Source of the DNA: Pectobacterium sp. PL152
GTDB lineage: Bacteria; Pseudomonadota; Gammaproteobacteria; Enterobacterales; Enterobacteriaceae
Assembly: GCA_021907015.1 (NCBI GenBank)
Contig: CP091064.1
Span: 4,278,001-4,342,000, forward strand
DNA: 64,000 nt
Direction: 5' to 3'
In this document: piece by piece, positions 39,580-49,851 of the stretch
Layout of the letters: every line of letters begins with the position of its first letter
Position numbering within the stretch: position 1 is the stretch's first letter
Program-made: the position numbers and the translations under genes
The notes under the pieces: model-generated
Database searches by the model: none
The model's input: only the letters and a program-made list of their open reading frames with translations
Told to the model about the DNA's origin: nothing

Positions 39580-40233
39580 TCAAATTCTATTTTGCTCGTC
39601 AGCCGCTTTGTCTATACCCACTTCTGCGGCGCTCAGTGTATCCACGCTGGCGCTGACGTTCATGGCGTTCGGATACTGCTTCGCGACATAGGCATTGAGC
39701 AGGTTGTTGGTCGTCGCATCATAAATTTCAATGGCATAACTTACCGAGCCGTTGAGCAGGCCTTCCTTACCGCGAATAGATTGCACGATGTTGTATGGCC
39801 CGCCAGCCAGGTCGAATTTGGTAAATGTACCGGCAACCGGCGTGGTGGTATCGGCACCCGTCAGCGTCAGTTTCAGCCGCAGTGTACCGGGTGCAGGCGT
39901 CGTCACTTCGTTGAAACGGGAACGTAAGGTTTTACTGAACGTATCCTGCATATAAGCGACCAGCGACGGTTTGTCCTGCTGTGACATGTCACTAAATTGG
40001 TTGTCTTTTCCTGATAAATGCTGGTGGGATCGATGATGATGTGGGTGTATTGCTGCCAGTCGACGACCGTGGTGTAGCGGTAAGGAATACGAGCCGCGTG
40101 CTCACTGGCGTTTTGCGCCAACTGTGACGACGATGCGATACCGCTGTAGCGCACGGGGATTGCTCGCACAGCCTGCGAGTATGACAGCCAAAGCCAATAC
40201 GGTAGGACGTGCAATCCAGGATGATGTGAACAT
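39580..40233 (-). CDS. DUF3313-type lipoprotein (two apparent frameshifts)
   Basis: MFTSSWIARPTVLALAVILA followed by GCAS is a lipoprotein signal with the cysteine at about residue 21. One extra C at about 40168 and one missing A near 40019 break the frame. Corrected, it reads PVRYSGIASSSQLAQNASEH, then VVDWQQYTHIIIDPTSIYQE, KDNQFSDMSQQDKPSLVAYM and TTPAPGTLRLKLTLTGADTT, to the stop at 39580. This is the layout of DUF3313 outer-membrane or periplasmic lipoproteins, whose role is unknown. The length is about 218 aa. It stands alone, divergent from cheV. Confidence 0.75.
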
Positions 40234-40600
40234 ATGAGAATCTTGTAAAGAGAACCGCGAGGTTTTCTTCTCAGGCAACATTTCTGTCACGATTTGGGAT
40301 AAGGTGTTGGCAAATTCTGCCGATATTAATGATTCAGGGAATGTCATCTGCACCTTAAGGATGCTAGCCGGCTGTTATATTTGAGAGGGCTGATATCTGT
40401 CTACTCTTCCGATGACTAGCATCGTTGGATGATAAGGTTGACACACTTAACAAATATTTACGTTTGATGCTGGATAAGATTGAAGAACACGACTATTACG
40501 TACAGTGGAGCGGTCGGATGTTGGTTCCTGTTTGCTCACATCTCGAATGTTGCCTTGTTACGGTATACCTATAATGACAATGACTCGCACTGAGGAAAAC

Positions 40601-41572
40601 ATGGATAATTTTCAAAAAGAAATCGATGAGAGAACAAACCTCACCTCTGCTAATAAATTTGAACTCTTATTATTCCAACTGGGCAAATCGCCTGAAGGTG
40701 GCAAATCTGAGCTGTTTGGCATCAACGTGTTTAAACTGCGTGAAATCGTACCGATGCCTACGCTGACCAAAGCGGCTGGCATGAAATCGCCGATGCTCGG
40801 TATGGTCAACATTCGTGGACAAATCATTCCCGTTATCGATCTTCCTGCCGTCGTCGGCAGTTCATCAGAAACCAGCCTGAACATTCTTCTTATCACGGAG
40901 TATGCACGTAGTACGCAAGCATTCGCCGTGGAGTCAGTCGACGATATCGTTCGTCTGGAATGGAGTCAGGTTCTGGCCGCTGAAGCGGGCGTGAGCGGTT
41001 CCTATATCACCAGTATTGCGCGTCTTGATAACGATAAAGACAGCAACCGTCTGGCGCTGGTGCTGGATGTTGAACAGATTCTGTTTGATATCATTCCTGG
41101 CGAGCGCGAAACCAAGCTCAAGAACGCAGAAGAGAAAATTTACCCTTATACGCCGGGTGCGATTGCGATTGTGGCGGAAGACTCCAAAGTCGCTCGTTCG
41201 CTGCTTGAGCAGGGACTAACCCAGATGGGCATTCCGTTTAGTATGCACATCACCGGGCAGGATGCCTGGAACAAGATTCGTGAAATTGCGCAAGAAGCAC
41301 AGTCAGAAGGCCGACCTATCTCGGATAAGATCTCAATGGTCCTGACCGATTTGGAAATGCCGGAAATGGACGGCTTTACGCTGACAAGAAATATCAAACG
41401 TGAAGAATATCTGAAGAATATTCCTGTCGTGATTCACTCTTCACTGTCTGGTAGCGCGAACGAAGATCACGTACGCAATGTGGGTGCAGATGCTTACGTC
41501 GCGAAATTCGAGATCAACGAGCTGTCGACGGCGATTCAGACCGTGCTGAATAAAGTGAAAGTCCGCCGCTAA
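40601..41572 (+). CDS. cheV: chemotaxis protein CheV (CheW-receiver fusion)
   Basis: 323 residues from ATG 40601, which has GAGGAAAAC just before it. The N-terminal CheW domain (about 15-165) includes FGINVFKLREIVPMPTLTKA and GMVNIRGQIIPVIDLPAVVG. The C-terminal receiver domain (about 185-320) shows IVAEDSKVARSLLEQGL and the phospho-acceptor Asp in MVLTDLEMPEMDGFTLTRNI, with the Lys of AKFEINEL. It couples receptors to CheA and its phosphorylation adjusts gain. It stands alone with its own terminator. The frame is intact. Confidence 0.95.
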   Translation: MDNFQKEIDERTNLTSANKFELLLFQLGKSPEGGKSELFGINVFKLREIVPMPTLTKAAGMKSPMLGMVNIRGQIIPVIDLPAVVGSSSETSLNILLITEYARSTQAFAVESVDDIVRLEWSQVLAAEAGVSGSYITSIARLDNDKDSNRLALVLDVEQILFDIIPGERETKLKNAEEKIYPYTPGAIAIVAEDSKVARSLLEQGLTQMGIPFSMHITGQDAWNKIREIAQEAQSEGRPISDKISMVLTDLEMPEMDGFTLTRNIKREEYLKNIPVVIHSSLSGSANEDHVRNVGADAYVAKFEINELSTAIQTVLNKVKVRR

Positions 41573-41599
41573 TTAGTCAAGCGTGCGTATTACCACATT

Positions 41600-41646
41600 C
41601 GGCCTTTGCCTCCTCCTTGACGGGAGAGGGCAGAGGCCGATTTTTT
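41600..41646 (+). terminator. terminator after cheV
   Basis: CGGCCTTTGCC pairs with GGCAGAGGCCG (one G-U pair) across an 18-nt loop, followed by ATTTTTT. Confidence 0.8.
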
Positions 41647-41730
41647 AGTCGCTAATTATCTGAATAGTGTGCTTTCTGGCTCCTGAATACGGCAAACCAG
41701 AAAAGCGTCACTGCCAGAAAAATATGACTA

Positions 41731-43915
41731 TCAGAATGAGGTCGTTACTCCCGCATAGTAGGCACGTCCCGGTTCGTTGTAGGTAGACGCACCTTTTGCC
41801 TCGCGATAAATCTGCTTATCAAACAGGTTACTGATACCGGCATTGACGCGCAGGTTCTTGCTGAACTGGTAGTTCATCCCGACGCCCGCAACGGAGTAGC
41901 TGCCGATTTCACGTGAGGAAAGTCCACCTTCTTTTTCTATCCAGTTCGTCGCGTACTGACGCGGTTTTTGCTTGCCGTACATCGTCCAACTGACGTTGGC
42001 AGACAGCTTGTCCGTAGCCTGCCAGTCCAGCATCGTATTGACGGTGTATTTCGGGATGATCGACAGCGGATTACCGGTATCTTTATTTTTCGATTCAATC
42101 ATATAGGTGGCGTTGGTGCTCCAGTCCAGCGTGTCGTCAATCACCGGCACCAGCAGGTTGGCTTCCAGCCCTTCTACCAGCGCTTTACCGCCATTCTCCC
42201 AGCGCAAAATCGCCGCATTTGACTGCGTCAGCCCAAGGATATCGGTGCCGGAAACAATCTTGTTTTTATAGTCATTACGGAAATAGGTTACGCCCGCCTG
42301 CCAGCCGGCATGTTTGAATTCCAGCCCGATTTCTTTGTTGACGCTGATTTCAGGATCCAGATTGTCATTGCCCGCCAGATAGCAGCCGCCGCCGTTATTA
42401 TAATCCACGCCGAACGGGCAGCCGTTACCGCGCGAATAAAGCAAATAACCGGTAGAGGATTGATAAAGGTTTGGTGCTTTAAAGGCGCGCGCGATACCGG
42501 CTTTCACGCTGAACATCTCGCCCAGCTCCTGCTGGATGTTCAGGCTGGGGCTATAATTGCCGCCAAATTTATCGTGATAATCGAAACGCAGGCCGGGAAT
42601 CACTTTGGTACCGGGCACAACTTCGATGTTGTCTTCAAAATAGAGCGCACTGAGCTCAGCGCTGTTTTTACTGCTGCGCTGAGCAGGGTTGACGGATGTG
42701 CCGGGAATGGTGTCGCGGCTGTCTCCTGGGTAGCTGCTGGCGGAGGGATCGTTTAACTGCTCTCGATTCCACTCTGCGCCTAGTGTGAGCGTTTGCTCGG
42801 CCCAAAGCTCAAGCGGGATATTCAGTTCGCTGTTAATGCGCAGATTTTTAAGCGGCTGGTGCTGTAGCGGTCGCTATTAATTGAGCCTTCAAAGCGGCCG
42901 AATAATCCTTCGTCAAGCCGGGTGTTATTGGTTTGGTCATAAGCGAGGCCCAGCTTGGATTGCCCCCAATCCCAAATTCCATTGTGGGTGATGGCATAAT
43001 TCTGGCGATACAGTCGGTTGGTTTCCGCCCCGCTTTTTGCCAGACTTTCGGGGATGACCCTCCGCCACTGAATTGTGTATCGCCGGTATAGATATTGCCC
43101 TGACGGCTATAGCCCGCTTCAACATCAACGATCTGCTGCGGTGAGAGTTTCCAGGACAGCAGCGTATTGAGGTCTTTATTGCGCACCCCTTCGCGCCCGG
43201 CCGCGGCAGAACCATTCTGGTTACGGTTGATATCCCAACTGTCGGAATCGGTTTTATTGATATTGCCGTACAAGCGCATGGTGAGCGCATCACCAGCCAG
43301 CGGGCCGCTTAGGTTGATATTGGCGCGGCGTGTGGCGCCTTCTTTGCTATTTTCCGGCTGATTGCCGTACAGCGAGAGTGAACCAGTCCAGACGTTGGAT
43401 GGACGTTTGGTGATGATATTCACTACGCCGCCCGCCGCGCCGGAACCGTAGCGCGCTGCCGCCGGGCCACGGATGACTTCAATGCGTTCCACGTCTTCTA
43501 CCGGTACCCAGTTAGTATCGCCTCGGGTATCCCGCTCGCCGTCCCAGGCGTAACGAATCGCGTTACGTGAGGTCACCGGACGGCCGTCAATGAGAATCAG
43601 CGTATTTTCCGGCCCCATGCCGCGCAGGTCGATCTGGCGATTGTTGCCTCTGGCCCCGGTGGCGCTATTGCCTGTGAGGTTCACACCCGGCATCTTACGA
43701 ATGATTTCGGAGAGATCGTTAACGGGCGGCGCTTTTTTAATATCGTCCGCCGTGATGATCGACACCCCTGGCTGCTGTTTTAATTCCTGCTCGGCAGTGG
43801 CCTTGACGGTCATCACATCCTCGTCGGCAGCTTGCGCCGTGCCTAAGTGTGCTCCGAGTAGTCCGGCAACGATCAGTGCCAGTGGTTTTATGGTATGGAA
43901 TTGCGGTTTGTGCAT
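41731..43915 (-). CDS. FepA/PfeA-type TonB-dependent catecholate siderophore receptor (two apparent frameshifts)
   Basis: The N-terminus MHKPQFHTIKPLALIVAGLL is a signal peptide. The plug has PGVSIITADDIKKAPPVNDL, IIRKMPGVNLTGNSATGARG, NNRQIDLRGMGPENTLILID and GPAAARYGSGAAGGVVNIIT, characteristic of FepA. One C is missing near 43056 and one base near 42858. Corrected, the barrel runs through NRLYRQNYAITHNGIWDWGQ, PGLRFDYHDKFGGNYSPSLN and KAGIARAFKAPNLYQSSTGY to the C-terminal YNEPGRAYYAGVTTSF. The length is about 728 aa (FepA 746). It should import ferric enterobactin-like catecholates. A weak Fur-like site lies upstream, with TetR genes beyond it. Confidence 0.9.
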
Positions 43916-43952
43916 TTTTTATTTTTCATCCCTAACGACGCGCATATGTACG

Positions 43953-43972
43953 AATGCAAACGAGAGCTATTT
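43953..43972 (-). promoter_or_regulatory. weak Fur-like site before the FepA-type receptor
   Basis: On the minus strand, AAATAGCTCTCGTTTGCATT is identical to the FyuA Fur site at both ends but has a degenerate centre. It is placed 38-57 bp before the start, a suitable position; the match itself is poor. Confidence 0.3.
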
Positions 43973-44096
43973 GCGTTTGGTAATTTGGCAAAAAATAGTA
44001 CATATGTACAGTTTTATTGTAAAAGGCAGATAGAGGGAGAAGAAGGTGGGCAATAATTGGGGGCTAAACGGTTTTCCCGCGAGAAAACCGTCTGGT

Positions 44097-44626
44097 TTAG
44101 CGAAAGGCGTTATACAACGCAGAAACTGACTGATAAACCAGATCGCGCGGCAGCGTGCGCTCGTGTTTTTCCAGCAGTGCACGGATGAAAAACCGTTCAG
44201 TAGCGTACCCAGCGGCAGCGCGGCGCTGTCGGGAGCGACCACCTTGATGATGGCGACAACGGTATTAGACCATTCGAGCGCGATAGGGCGCAGGGAAGGG
44301 CGTGAAATGGCCGCGGTAAAGAGTTCATACTCGCGCGCCAGATCATCAATATCTTCGATGCCGCGCATGACAAAATCGGTCAGGACATCACGCGGGTCGT
44401 CGTGGCGACGCTGACGAAACCAGCTAAACATATCATCGCGAAACAGGGCAATCGCACTGCGCATCACGGCATTTAGCATGTCGTCCAGACTGTTAAAATG
44501 GTAGGTGGTTGACCCTAAAGGTATGTGGGCTTCACTCGCGACGGCGCGGTGCGTTAAGGCACTGATGCCGTCACGTTTGATGATGTTTGTGGCCGTTTCG
44601 ACAATATGCGCCGCGCGGGAATGCAC
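44097..44626 (-). CDS. TetR-family regulator, downstream copy (one apparent frameshift)
   Basis: From GTG 44626: HSRAAHIVETATNIIKRDGI then SALTHRAVASEAHIPLGSTT form a typical TetR helix-turn-helix with YHFNSLDDML. One T is missing near 44186; corrected, the end reads GFFIRALLEKHERTLPRDLV then YQSVSALYNAFR and stops at 44097, about 176 aa. It starts 5 bp after the stop of the upstream TetR gene, so the two are co-transcribed. The N-terminus may start slightly upstream. The ligand is unknown; the exporter beyond the upstream gene is a likely target. Confidence 0.75.
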
Positions 44627-44631
44627 CGCTT

Positions 44632-45345
44632 CTAACCCTGTACCGCTCGGCGTGACGCCTTTCTCTGCCAGCCAGACGATCGCCTGTTCGGAGAGCGTTT
44701 CTCCGGCCGGAATGGGGGCATTTCTCGTGAGGAAGCGGTGGTGGGCGCTGGCGACGCGGTGCAGCGAACAGCGGTGGTCTGTGCGGTTGCTGTGCTGGTG
44801 CGATCGTCCGGCTGGAGCAAGGATTTGGCATCATCAATCATCGTCTGCCGCTCCTCGCGATCCAGCGTCACGAAGCCCAATCCCTGTAACAGAAAAACGC
44901 CTTCTGTGGCGAGAAACGCCAGACGGATACGCTGCATGGTCGGCGTGGCTTCACGTAGTCGATCCAGTCGGGTGCGATAAAATTCCCGCACGGGTTCCAG
45001 CATGGCGGGGAGTGAACCAGCGCGGTGAGCAGACCCACCGCGCGCGATGTCGTCTCGTCTTCTTCCTGACCTATCGCCGTAATATGGCCCAATACATCAG
45101 CGTGAGGCTGGTTGGCGTAGCGTGCGGTTTGCTGCTGGGCCTCCAGTTCAAAACGCGCCAGCTCACGCGACAGCATGGTCATGATCAACTGGTCTTTACT
45201 GGAAAAGCTGTAAACCAGTCCGCCTTTGCTAATCCCCGCTTCGGCGGCAACGGCATCTAACGTAAAACGATGCACGCCATCGCGCAGCAATACCTGTTCT
45301 GCGGCGTCCAGAATCCGATCGTTTCCAATGGTTTTTGCGCGCCAT
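44632..45345 (-). CDS. TetR-family regulator, upstream copy (two apparent frameshifts)
   Basis: ATG 45345 begins MARK; one A too many near 45325 breaks the frame. Corrected, it reads MARKTIGNDRILDAAEQVLL then RDGVHRFTLDAVAAEAGISK, a standard TetR DNA-binding domain. A second break near 45003 is a lost base in HSPAMLEPVREFYRTRLDRL; the effector domain continues to SLLQPD and an Arg/Ser-rich tail ending at 44632. The length is about 238 aa. It diverges from the Bcr-type exporter gene with a palindromic site between, the classical arrangement for a local repressor of efflux. Confidence 0.78.
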
Positions 45346-45364
45346 CACATTGCCTTGTATTTTC

Positions 45365-45376
45365 GACTGGTCAGTC
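45365..45376. promoter_or_regulatory. candidate TetR operator between the regulator and the exporter
   Basis: GACTGGTCAGTC is an inverted repeat with a two-base mismatch at its centre, in the 126-bp divergent interval. Its form is common for TetR/AcrR-type operators. Confidence 0.4.
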
Positions 45377-45471
45377 ATATATTGCGCTCAGCAATACGCA
45401 TCTTATCCGATTCGCACTCCCTTTGCTGTCGGTTATTCACGATTGAGTGGTCTATTTTTGAGGTGTTATCG

Positions 45472-46725
45472 ATGTCTGATTCGTCTTTACTGGCGTCGCG
45501 CAGTTTTATTCTCATCGGTATTTTAGGCATTCTGTGTGCGTTTGATGCCATGTCGATTGATATGTATCTCCCGGCTTTTCCTGCGATTCAGCAGGATATA
45601 GGGCGGACGCGGCGGGAATGCAGACCTCGCTGTCGGTCTTTTGATCGGGCTGGCGCTTGGTCAACTGGTCTATGGCCCGCTGACCGATCGCTATGGTCGA
45701 AAAGGGCCGCTGCTGCTGGGCATTGTGCTGTTTTCCGCGTCGTCTTTGCTGATCGCCCACGCTTCCACGCTATCGTGGTTTGTCTTTTCCGCCTGATGCA
45801 AGGCCTCGGCGGTGCCGCTGGATTGGTGATCCCGCGCGCTATCGTGGCGGACTTGTACTCGGAGCGCGATGCCGCAAAGGTGTTCTCGCTGCTTATGCAG
45901 GTGATGGCGATAGCGCCGATTATTGCACCGCCGTTGGGCAGCGTGCTGCTTGGTTCGCTGGGGTGGTCAGCCATTTTCTGGTACTGACGGTTGTTGGTAT
46001 GCTGATGCTGTTTGCCACCTGGCGCTGGGTGCCGGAAAGTCTGCCGCGTCGTGACCGCGTCAGTGGCGGGACGCTGTCAGCATTAACGGGTTATGCCGCG
46101 CTACTGCGGCAGAGAAAATTCATGGGCTATACGCTGTCCGGCTCTTTCGTGATGGGCGGCCTGTTTACCCTACATTGGCGCGTCTGCCTTTATCTTTATT
46201 GAATATTTCCACCTGTCGCCCACCACTTACAGCTACATTTTTGCATCGAATGCCCTCGGCATGGTGGTGATGGGGCAGATCAATATCTTTCTGCTGAACC
46301 GCTGGCGTGAATATCAAATCTTGCCGGTCGGGATCGCGTTGCATGTTGTGGGAGGGCTGGTGCTATCCGGCATTCTGCTGGCGGGGGTGGCGTCGCTGTG
46401 GGTTGTTACAGCATTGCTATTCCTGACCATGAGCTTCCTGAGTCTGGTGTTCGGCAATGTGGTGGCGGTGGCGATGAATGCGGCACCGGGCCAGACCGGT
46501 TCGGCTTCCTCGCTGCTCGGCGTATTGCAGTATGTCTTTGGCGGGCTAGCCGGCGTGATTATGGGTGTCATACATGATGGTACGCTGCTTCCGCCGGTGA
46601 TGTTACTCACAGCCTGTGCAATAGGCGCGCTGCTGAGCGGGTGGTACGCCGCGCGGCAGGCGGATATCAATATTGTGGAAGAGGCGTCTGTCGATAGCCG
46701 CGTGCTGGAACGAGAAGGGCGCTGA
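45472..46725 (+). CDS. Bcr/CflA-type MFS drug exporter (about five apparent frameshifts)
   Basis: ATG 45472 follows TTGAGGTGTTATCG. The start is SFILIGILGILCAFDAMSID then MYLPAFPAIQQDIG, the Bcr/CflA opening with the Asp-Met-Tyr-Leu-Pro motif. Later pieces in other frames complete the family: GQLVYGPLTDRYGRKGPLLL, RLMQGLGGAAGLVIPRAIVA, LTVVGMLMLFATWRWVPESL and FIFIEYFHLSPTTYSYIFAS. The breaks, at about 45610, 45653, 45792, 45979 and 46174, are single bases in short homopolymers. Corrected length is about 418 aa with 12 helices. It probably exports a toxic compound under TetR control. This is the most damaged gene in the window. Confidence 0.8.
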
Positions 46726-46768
46726 AGGTGGTGGGATGCCGCCTGCATGGGATGCAGGCGGCAGACGA

Positions 46769-47608
46769 TTAATCCAGATCGGATGCCTGATGACGCTCGG
46801 CGACCTGTTCGGATTCGTCACCCCAGGTACGGTTGACTTTGCGACCGCGAATCACCGCCGGACGAGCGGCAATCTCGTCAGCCCAACGGATCACATGCGT
46901 GTATTCGTGTGCGGACAGGAACTCTGCGGCGGAGTACAGCGCGTTTTGCACCAGCCCACCGTACCACGGCCAAACCGCGATATCGGCGATCGTATAGCTG
47001 TCGCCAGCCAGATAGCGGCTTTCTGCCAGTCGGCGATTGAGTACATCCAACTGACGCTTGGTTTCCATCGTGAAACGGTTGATCGGGTATTCAAATTTTT
47101 CCGGTGCGTAGGCGTAGAAATGGCCGAATCCACCGCCAACGTAAGGGGCGGAGCCCATCTGCCAGAAGAGCCAGTTCAGGGTTTCCGTGCGCGTGGCGAG
47201 ATCGTTCGGCAGCAGCGCGCCAAATTTCTCGGCCAAATACACCAGAATGGAACCGGACTCAAACACGCGAACCGGTTTGTCGCCGCTTTGATCAAGCAGC
47301 GCCGGGATCTTGGAGTTCGGGTTGACGTCGACAAACCCGCTGGAGAACTGATCGCCATCGCCTATCTTAATCAGCCAGGCATCGTACTCTGCACCTGAAT
47401 GGCCCAGCGCCAGCAGCTCTTCCAGCATGATCGTCACTTTCACGCCGTTCGGCGTTGCCAGCGAATAAAGTTGAAGCGGATGTTTGCCAACGGGCAGCGC
47501 TTTTTCGTGCGTCGGACCGGCTATCGGACGGTTAATATTGGCGAAGGCGCCACCGGAAGAGGCGGGCTGCCAGACTTTTGGCGGCACATAGGTTGGGGAC
47601 GTAGCCAT
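46769..47608 (-). CDS. yghU: glutathione S-transferase family disulfide-bond oxidoreductase YghU
   Basis: 279 residues (E. coli YghU 288), strongly similar from memory. The start YVPPKVWQPASSGGAFANIN then RPIAGPTHEKALPVGKHPLQ is the YghU-specific extension. The thioredoxin-like domain has LYSLATPNGVKVTIMLEELL and NPNSKIPALLDQ. The helical domain holds FWQMGSAPYVGGGFGHFYAY and DSYTIADIAVWPWYGGL. It binds two glutathiones and reduces disulfides. It is a single gene with an intact frame. Confidence 0.93.
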   Translation of the reverse strand: MATSPTYVPPKVWQPASSGGAFANINRPIAGPTHEKALPVGKHPLQLYSLATPNGVKVTIMLEELLALGHSGAEYDAWLIKIGDGDQFSSGFVDVNPNSKIPALLDQSGDKPVRVFESGSILVYLAEKFGALLPNDLATRTETLNWLFWQMGSAPYVGGGFGHFYAYAPEKFEYPINRFTMETKRQLDVLNRRLAESRYLAGDSYTIADIAVWPWYGGLVQNALYSAAEFLSAHEYTHVIRWADEIAARPAVIRGRKVNRTWGDESEQVAERHQASDLD

Positions 47609-47772
47609 TCAAAAACTCCTTATGCATGAAAAGAGAGCGAGTCAAGGTAACACCATAACAAACTCACGCCGCTCGCTGATACCGTTCTGTTCTATCTCTA
47701 CGACCTATCGGTATAACGCGAGATCCGCACATGGTTGAGGGAGATGACCAATGTGCGGATCGCCGTCAGGGT

Positions 47773-48384
47773 TTAATAACCCACGGTAAAACGTTGACGG
47801 GAATGGGCGGGGTTTTCAATTTCATCAGCCAGTGCGACAGCGTAGTCCTCAAAGGAGATGCTGCTGCCCTTGTCATTACTCAGCAGCGTGTCTTTGCCGA
47901 GACGGAATGTGCCTGTGCGCTGGCCCGGAACAAACTCGGCGGACGGAGAGAGGAAAGACCAATCAAGATCTTTCTCCTGTTTTAACAAGTCGAGGAAGGC
48001 TGCACCACGGGAGGCTTCAGGGCGGTAAGCATCAGGGAAGTCCGGCTGATCGATTAGACGCTGGCCCGGTGCAATTTCCAGACTCCCGGCACCGCCGACG
48101 ACCAGATAGCGTTTTACCCCTGCGGTTTTAACGGCGGCAATCAACGTTGCCGGATCGGATGAACCAAATTTAACCGCGCTGACTACGACGTCATGCCCTT
48201 TGAATAAGGCGACCAGTGCATCCTTGTCCAGTGCGTCTCCTTGTTTAGCGGTGACGTTCGGCAGCGAGGCAATTTTTTCTGGATGGCGTGCAATGGCGGT
48301 GACCGTATGCCCACGGTCTGATAATTCTTTAAGAATGCGTGAACCGGCATCGCCTGAGGCGCCAATGAGTGCGATATGTGACAT
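47773..48384 (-). CDS. NAD(P)-binding oxidoreductase, atypical SDR / NmrA-like
   Basis: 203 residues. The N-terminal Rossmann motif is HIALIGASGDAGSRILKELS (GxxGxxG). VTAIARHPEKIASLPNVTAK and LVVGGAGSLEIAPGQRLIDQ are typical of small atypical SDR proteins annotated as NAD(P)H-binding or flavin-reductase-like. There is no Tyr-x-x-x-Lys pair of classical SDRs. It diverges from a HxlR regulator 100 bp away, a common pairing for quinone- or aldehyde-responsive genes. The substrate is unknown. The frame is intact. Confidence 0.85.
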   Translation of the reverse strand: MSHIALIGASGDAGSRILKELSDRGHTVTAIARHPEKIASLPNVTAKQGDALDKDALVALFKGHDVVVSAVKFGSSDPATLIAAVKTAGVKRYLVVGGAGSLEIAPGQRLIDQPDFPDAYRPEASRGAAFLDLLKQEKDLDWSFLSPSAEFVPGQRTGTFRLGKDTLLSNDKGSSISFEDYAVALADEIENPAHSRQRFTVGY

Positions 48385-48486
48385 GTAGACTCCTTATTTT
48401 CTTGTTTTGGGACTAAGTAACAAAAATAGACTATAGAGAATCTGGATGGTACATTGCCGACTTTTCTCCGACAAGAAGTCACCGGC

Positions 48487-48933
48487 ATGCAACCAGGTCA
48501 CACAGAAATGACTAATGACACACTCCTCACTGACACGGTTAACCCAATAACGTCGGGGGTGGAAAGCCTCAACGATTCCGCGTTTGACCATCCTTGTCCA
48601 ATCCGTGATGTGTTGGATCGCATCGGCGATCGGTGGAGTCTGTTAATACTCGAAGCGCTGGCGCAAAAGACGCTGCGTTTTAACGAATTACACCGCCATA
48701 TCGACGATATTTCGCGTCAGATGCTGTCACGTACCTTAAAACGGCTAGAGACGGATGGATTTATTTATCGGACGATTTATGCAGAAGTTCCCCCGCGCGT
48801 GGAATATACGCTGACGCCACTCGGACACTCCTTTTTGCAGCCCATGCAGCTGTTAATTCAATGGGCCGATCGGAACCATGCCGAAATTTGTCGCTCGCCG
48901 CCAGGCCAGACGACGCGATGCCTGCACCGCTAA
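48487..48933 (+). CDS. HxlR-family transcriptional regulator
   Basis: The core FDHPCPIRDVLDRIGDRWSL, LILEALAQKTLRFNELHRHI and ISRQMLSRTLKRLETDGFIY, then RVEYTLTPLGHSF, is the full HxlR winged helix. The Cys of HPCPI is the conserved redox- or electrophile-sensing residue. The start is ATG 48487 or 48508; the first gives 148 aa with a poorly conserved N-terminal tail. It diverges from the SDR gene and probably controls it. The frame is intact. Confidence 0.88.
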   Translation: MQPGHTEMTNDTLLTDTVNPITSGVESLNDSAFDHPCPIRDVLDRIGDRWSLLILEALAQKTLRFNELHRHIDDISRQMLSRTLKRLETDGFIYRTIYAEVPPRVEYTLTPLGHSFLQPMQLLIQWADRNHAEICRSPPGQTTRCLHR

Positions 48934-49151
48934 TTGACGCTTAATCAATAGGTCTCACCACGCTCTAAATACCACCTTATTGTGCGACCTTGTTCGCACA
49001 ATGATAGTCATTTCATTTTATCTCCACAGAACGATTGGAATGCCGCTCCGGCTTCTTTAGTTATGTCGGTGCATGTCGTTTTATACCACGTCATTATTCA
49101 CATTATAGCTTTTAACCTATATAGCATTTGAACTATATTAGAGGAGGCCCA

Positions 49152-49504
49152 GTGTGGAAAATTGAAACGACGGACGTGTTTGATAGCTGGTTCAGCACAT
49201 TAAACGATAGGGATCGCGCATATGTGCTTGCAGCACTTATCGTGTTACGGGAAAAAGGCCCAATGCTATCCAGGCCTTATGCTGATACGGTAAAAGGCTC
49301 CCGGTATAGCAACATGAAAGAATTACGCATTCAGAGCGGAGGGATGCCAATACGGGCATTTTTGCTTTCGATCCACATCGCTCGGGGATCCTCCTCTGTG
49401 CGGGGAATAAGTCCGGCAATGAAAAGCGCTTTTATGATGAGATGATCCCGCTTGCCGATCGGGAATTCACAAAGTATCTGAAAAAATCAGAGAAGAAGGG
49501 GTAA
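49152..49504 (+). CDS. HigB/RelE-type toxin (phage-derived Gp49-like; one apparent frameshift)
   Basis: The start is GTG 49152, with GAGGAGG 5 bp before it. VWKIETTDVFDSWFSTLNDR and KGSRYSNMKELRIQSGGMPI match the Gp49-like HigB toxins. One T is missing near 49369; corrected, it reads RAFFAFDPHRSGILLCAGNK then GNEKRFYDEMIPLADREFTK and ends at 49504, 117 aa, the normal size. Family members cut mRNA at the ribosome. The antitoxin gene starts 4 bp downstream. The toxin-first order is typical of HigBA. Confidence 0.85.
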
Positions 49505-49508
49505 TGCT

Positions 49509-49809
49509 ATGGGCAGAACGCTGGAACAGCTTCTTGCGGATGAAAACCAGACGTCGTCGTTGAGGCTCACACTATAGCGGCAGACATGTTACTCAATATT
49601 CATCTCGCCGAACTGCGTGAGAGGGTGCAAAAAACGCAAGTGGAAATGGCGCAGACGCTTGATTAAAACAGCCGACCGTGGCGGTAATGGAGAAACCCGG
49701 TCGCGATCTGAAACTTTCCACACTCAAACGCTATGTTGAGGCGACCGGCAGTAAGCTGCGTCTTGATATTGAACTGCCGGACGGCTCTCATTACGAATTC
49801 ATGCTGTAA
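49509..49809 (+). CDS. HigA/XRE-type antitoxin (two apparent frameshifts)
   Basis: ATG 49509 gives MGRTLEQLLADEN. With one A restored near 49547 and one G near 49662 it reads MGRTLEQLLADEKPDVVVEA, then AADMLLNIHLAELRERVQKT, QVEMAQTLGLKQPTVAVMEK and PGRDLKLSTLKRYVEATGSK to the C-terminus YEFML, 100 aa. The middle is an XRE helix-turn-helix. It neutralises the toxin and should repress the operon. The uncorrected sequence would leave no antitoxin beside a damaged toxin. Confidence 0.82.
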
Positions 49810-49851
49810 TGCTTCCACGTATTTTGATCGCGCAGAGGATGCCTGAACAGC

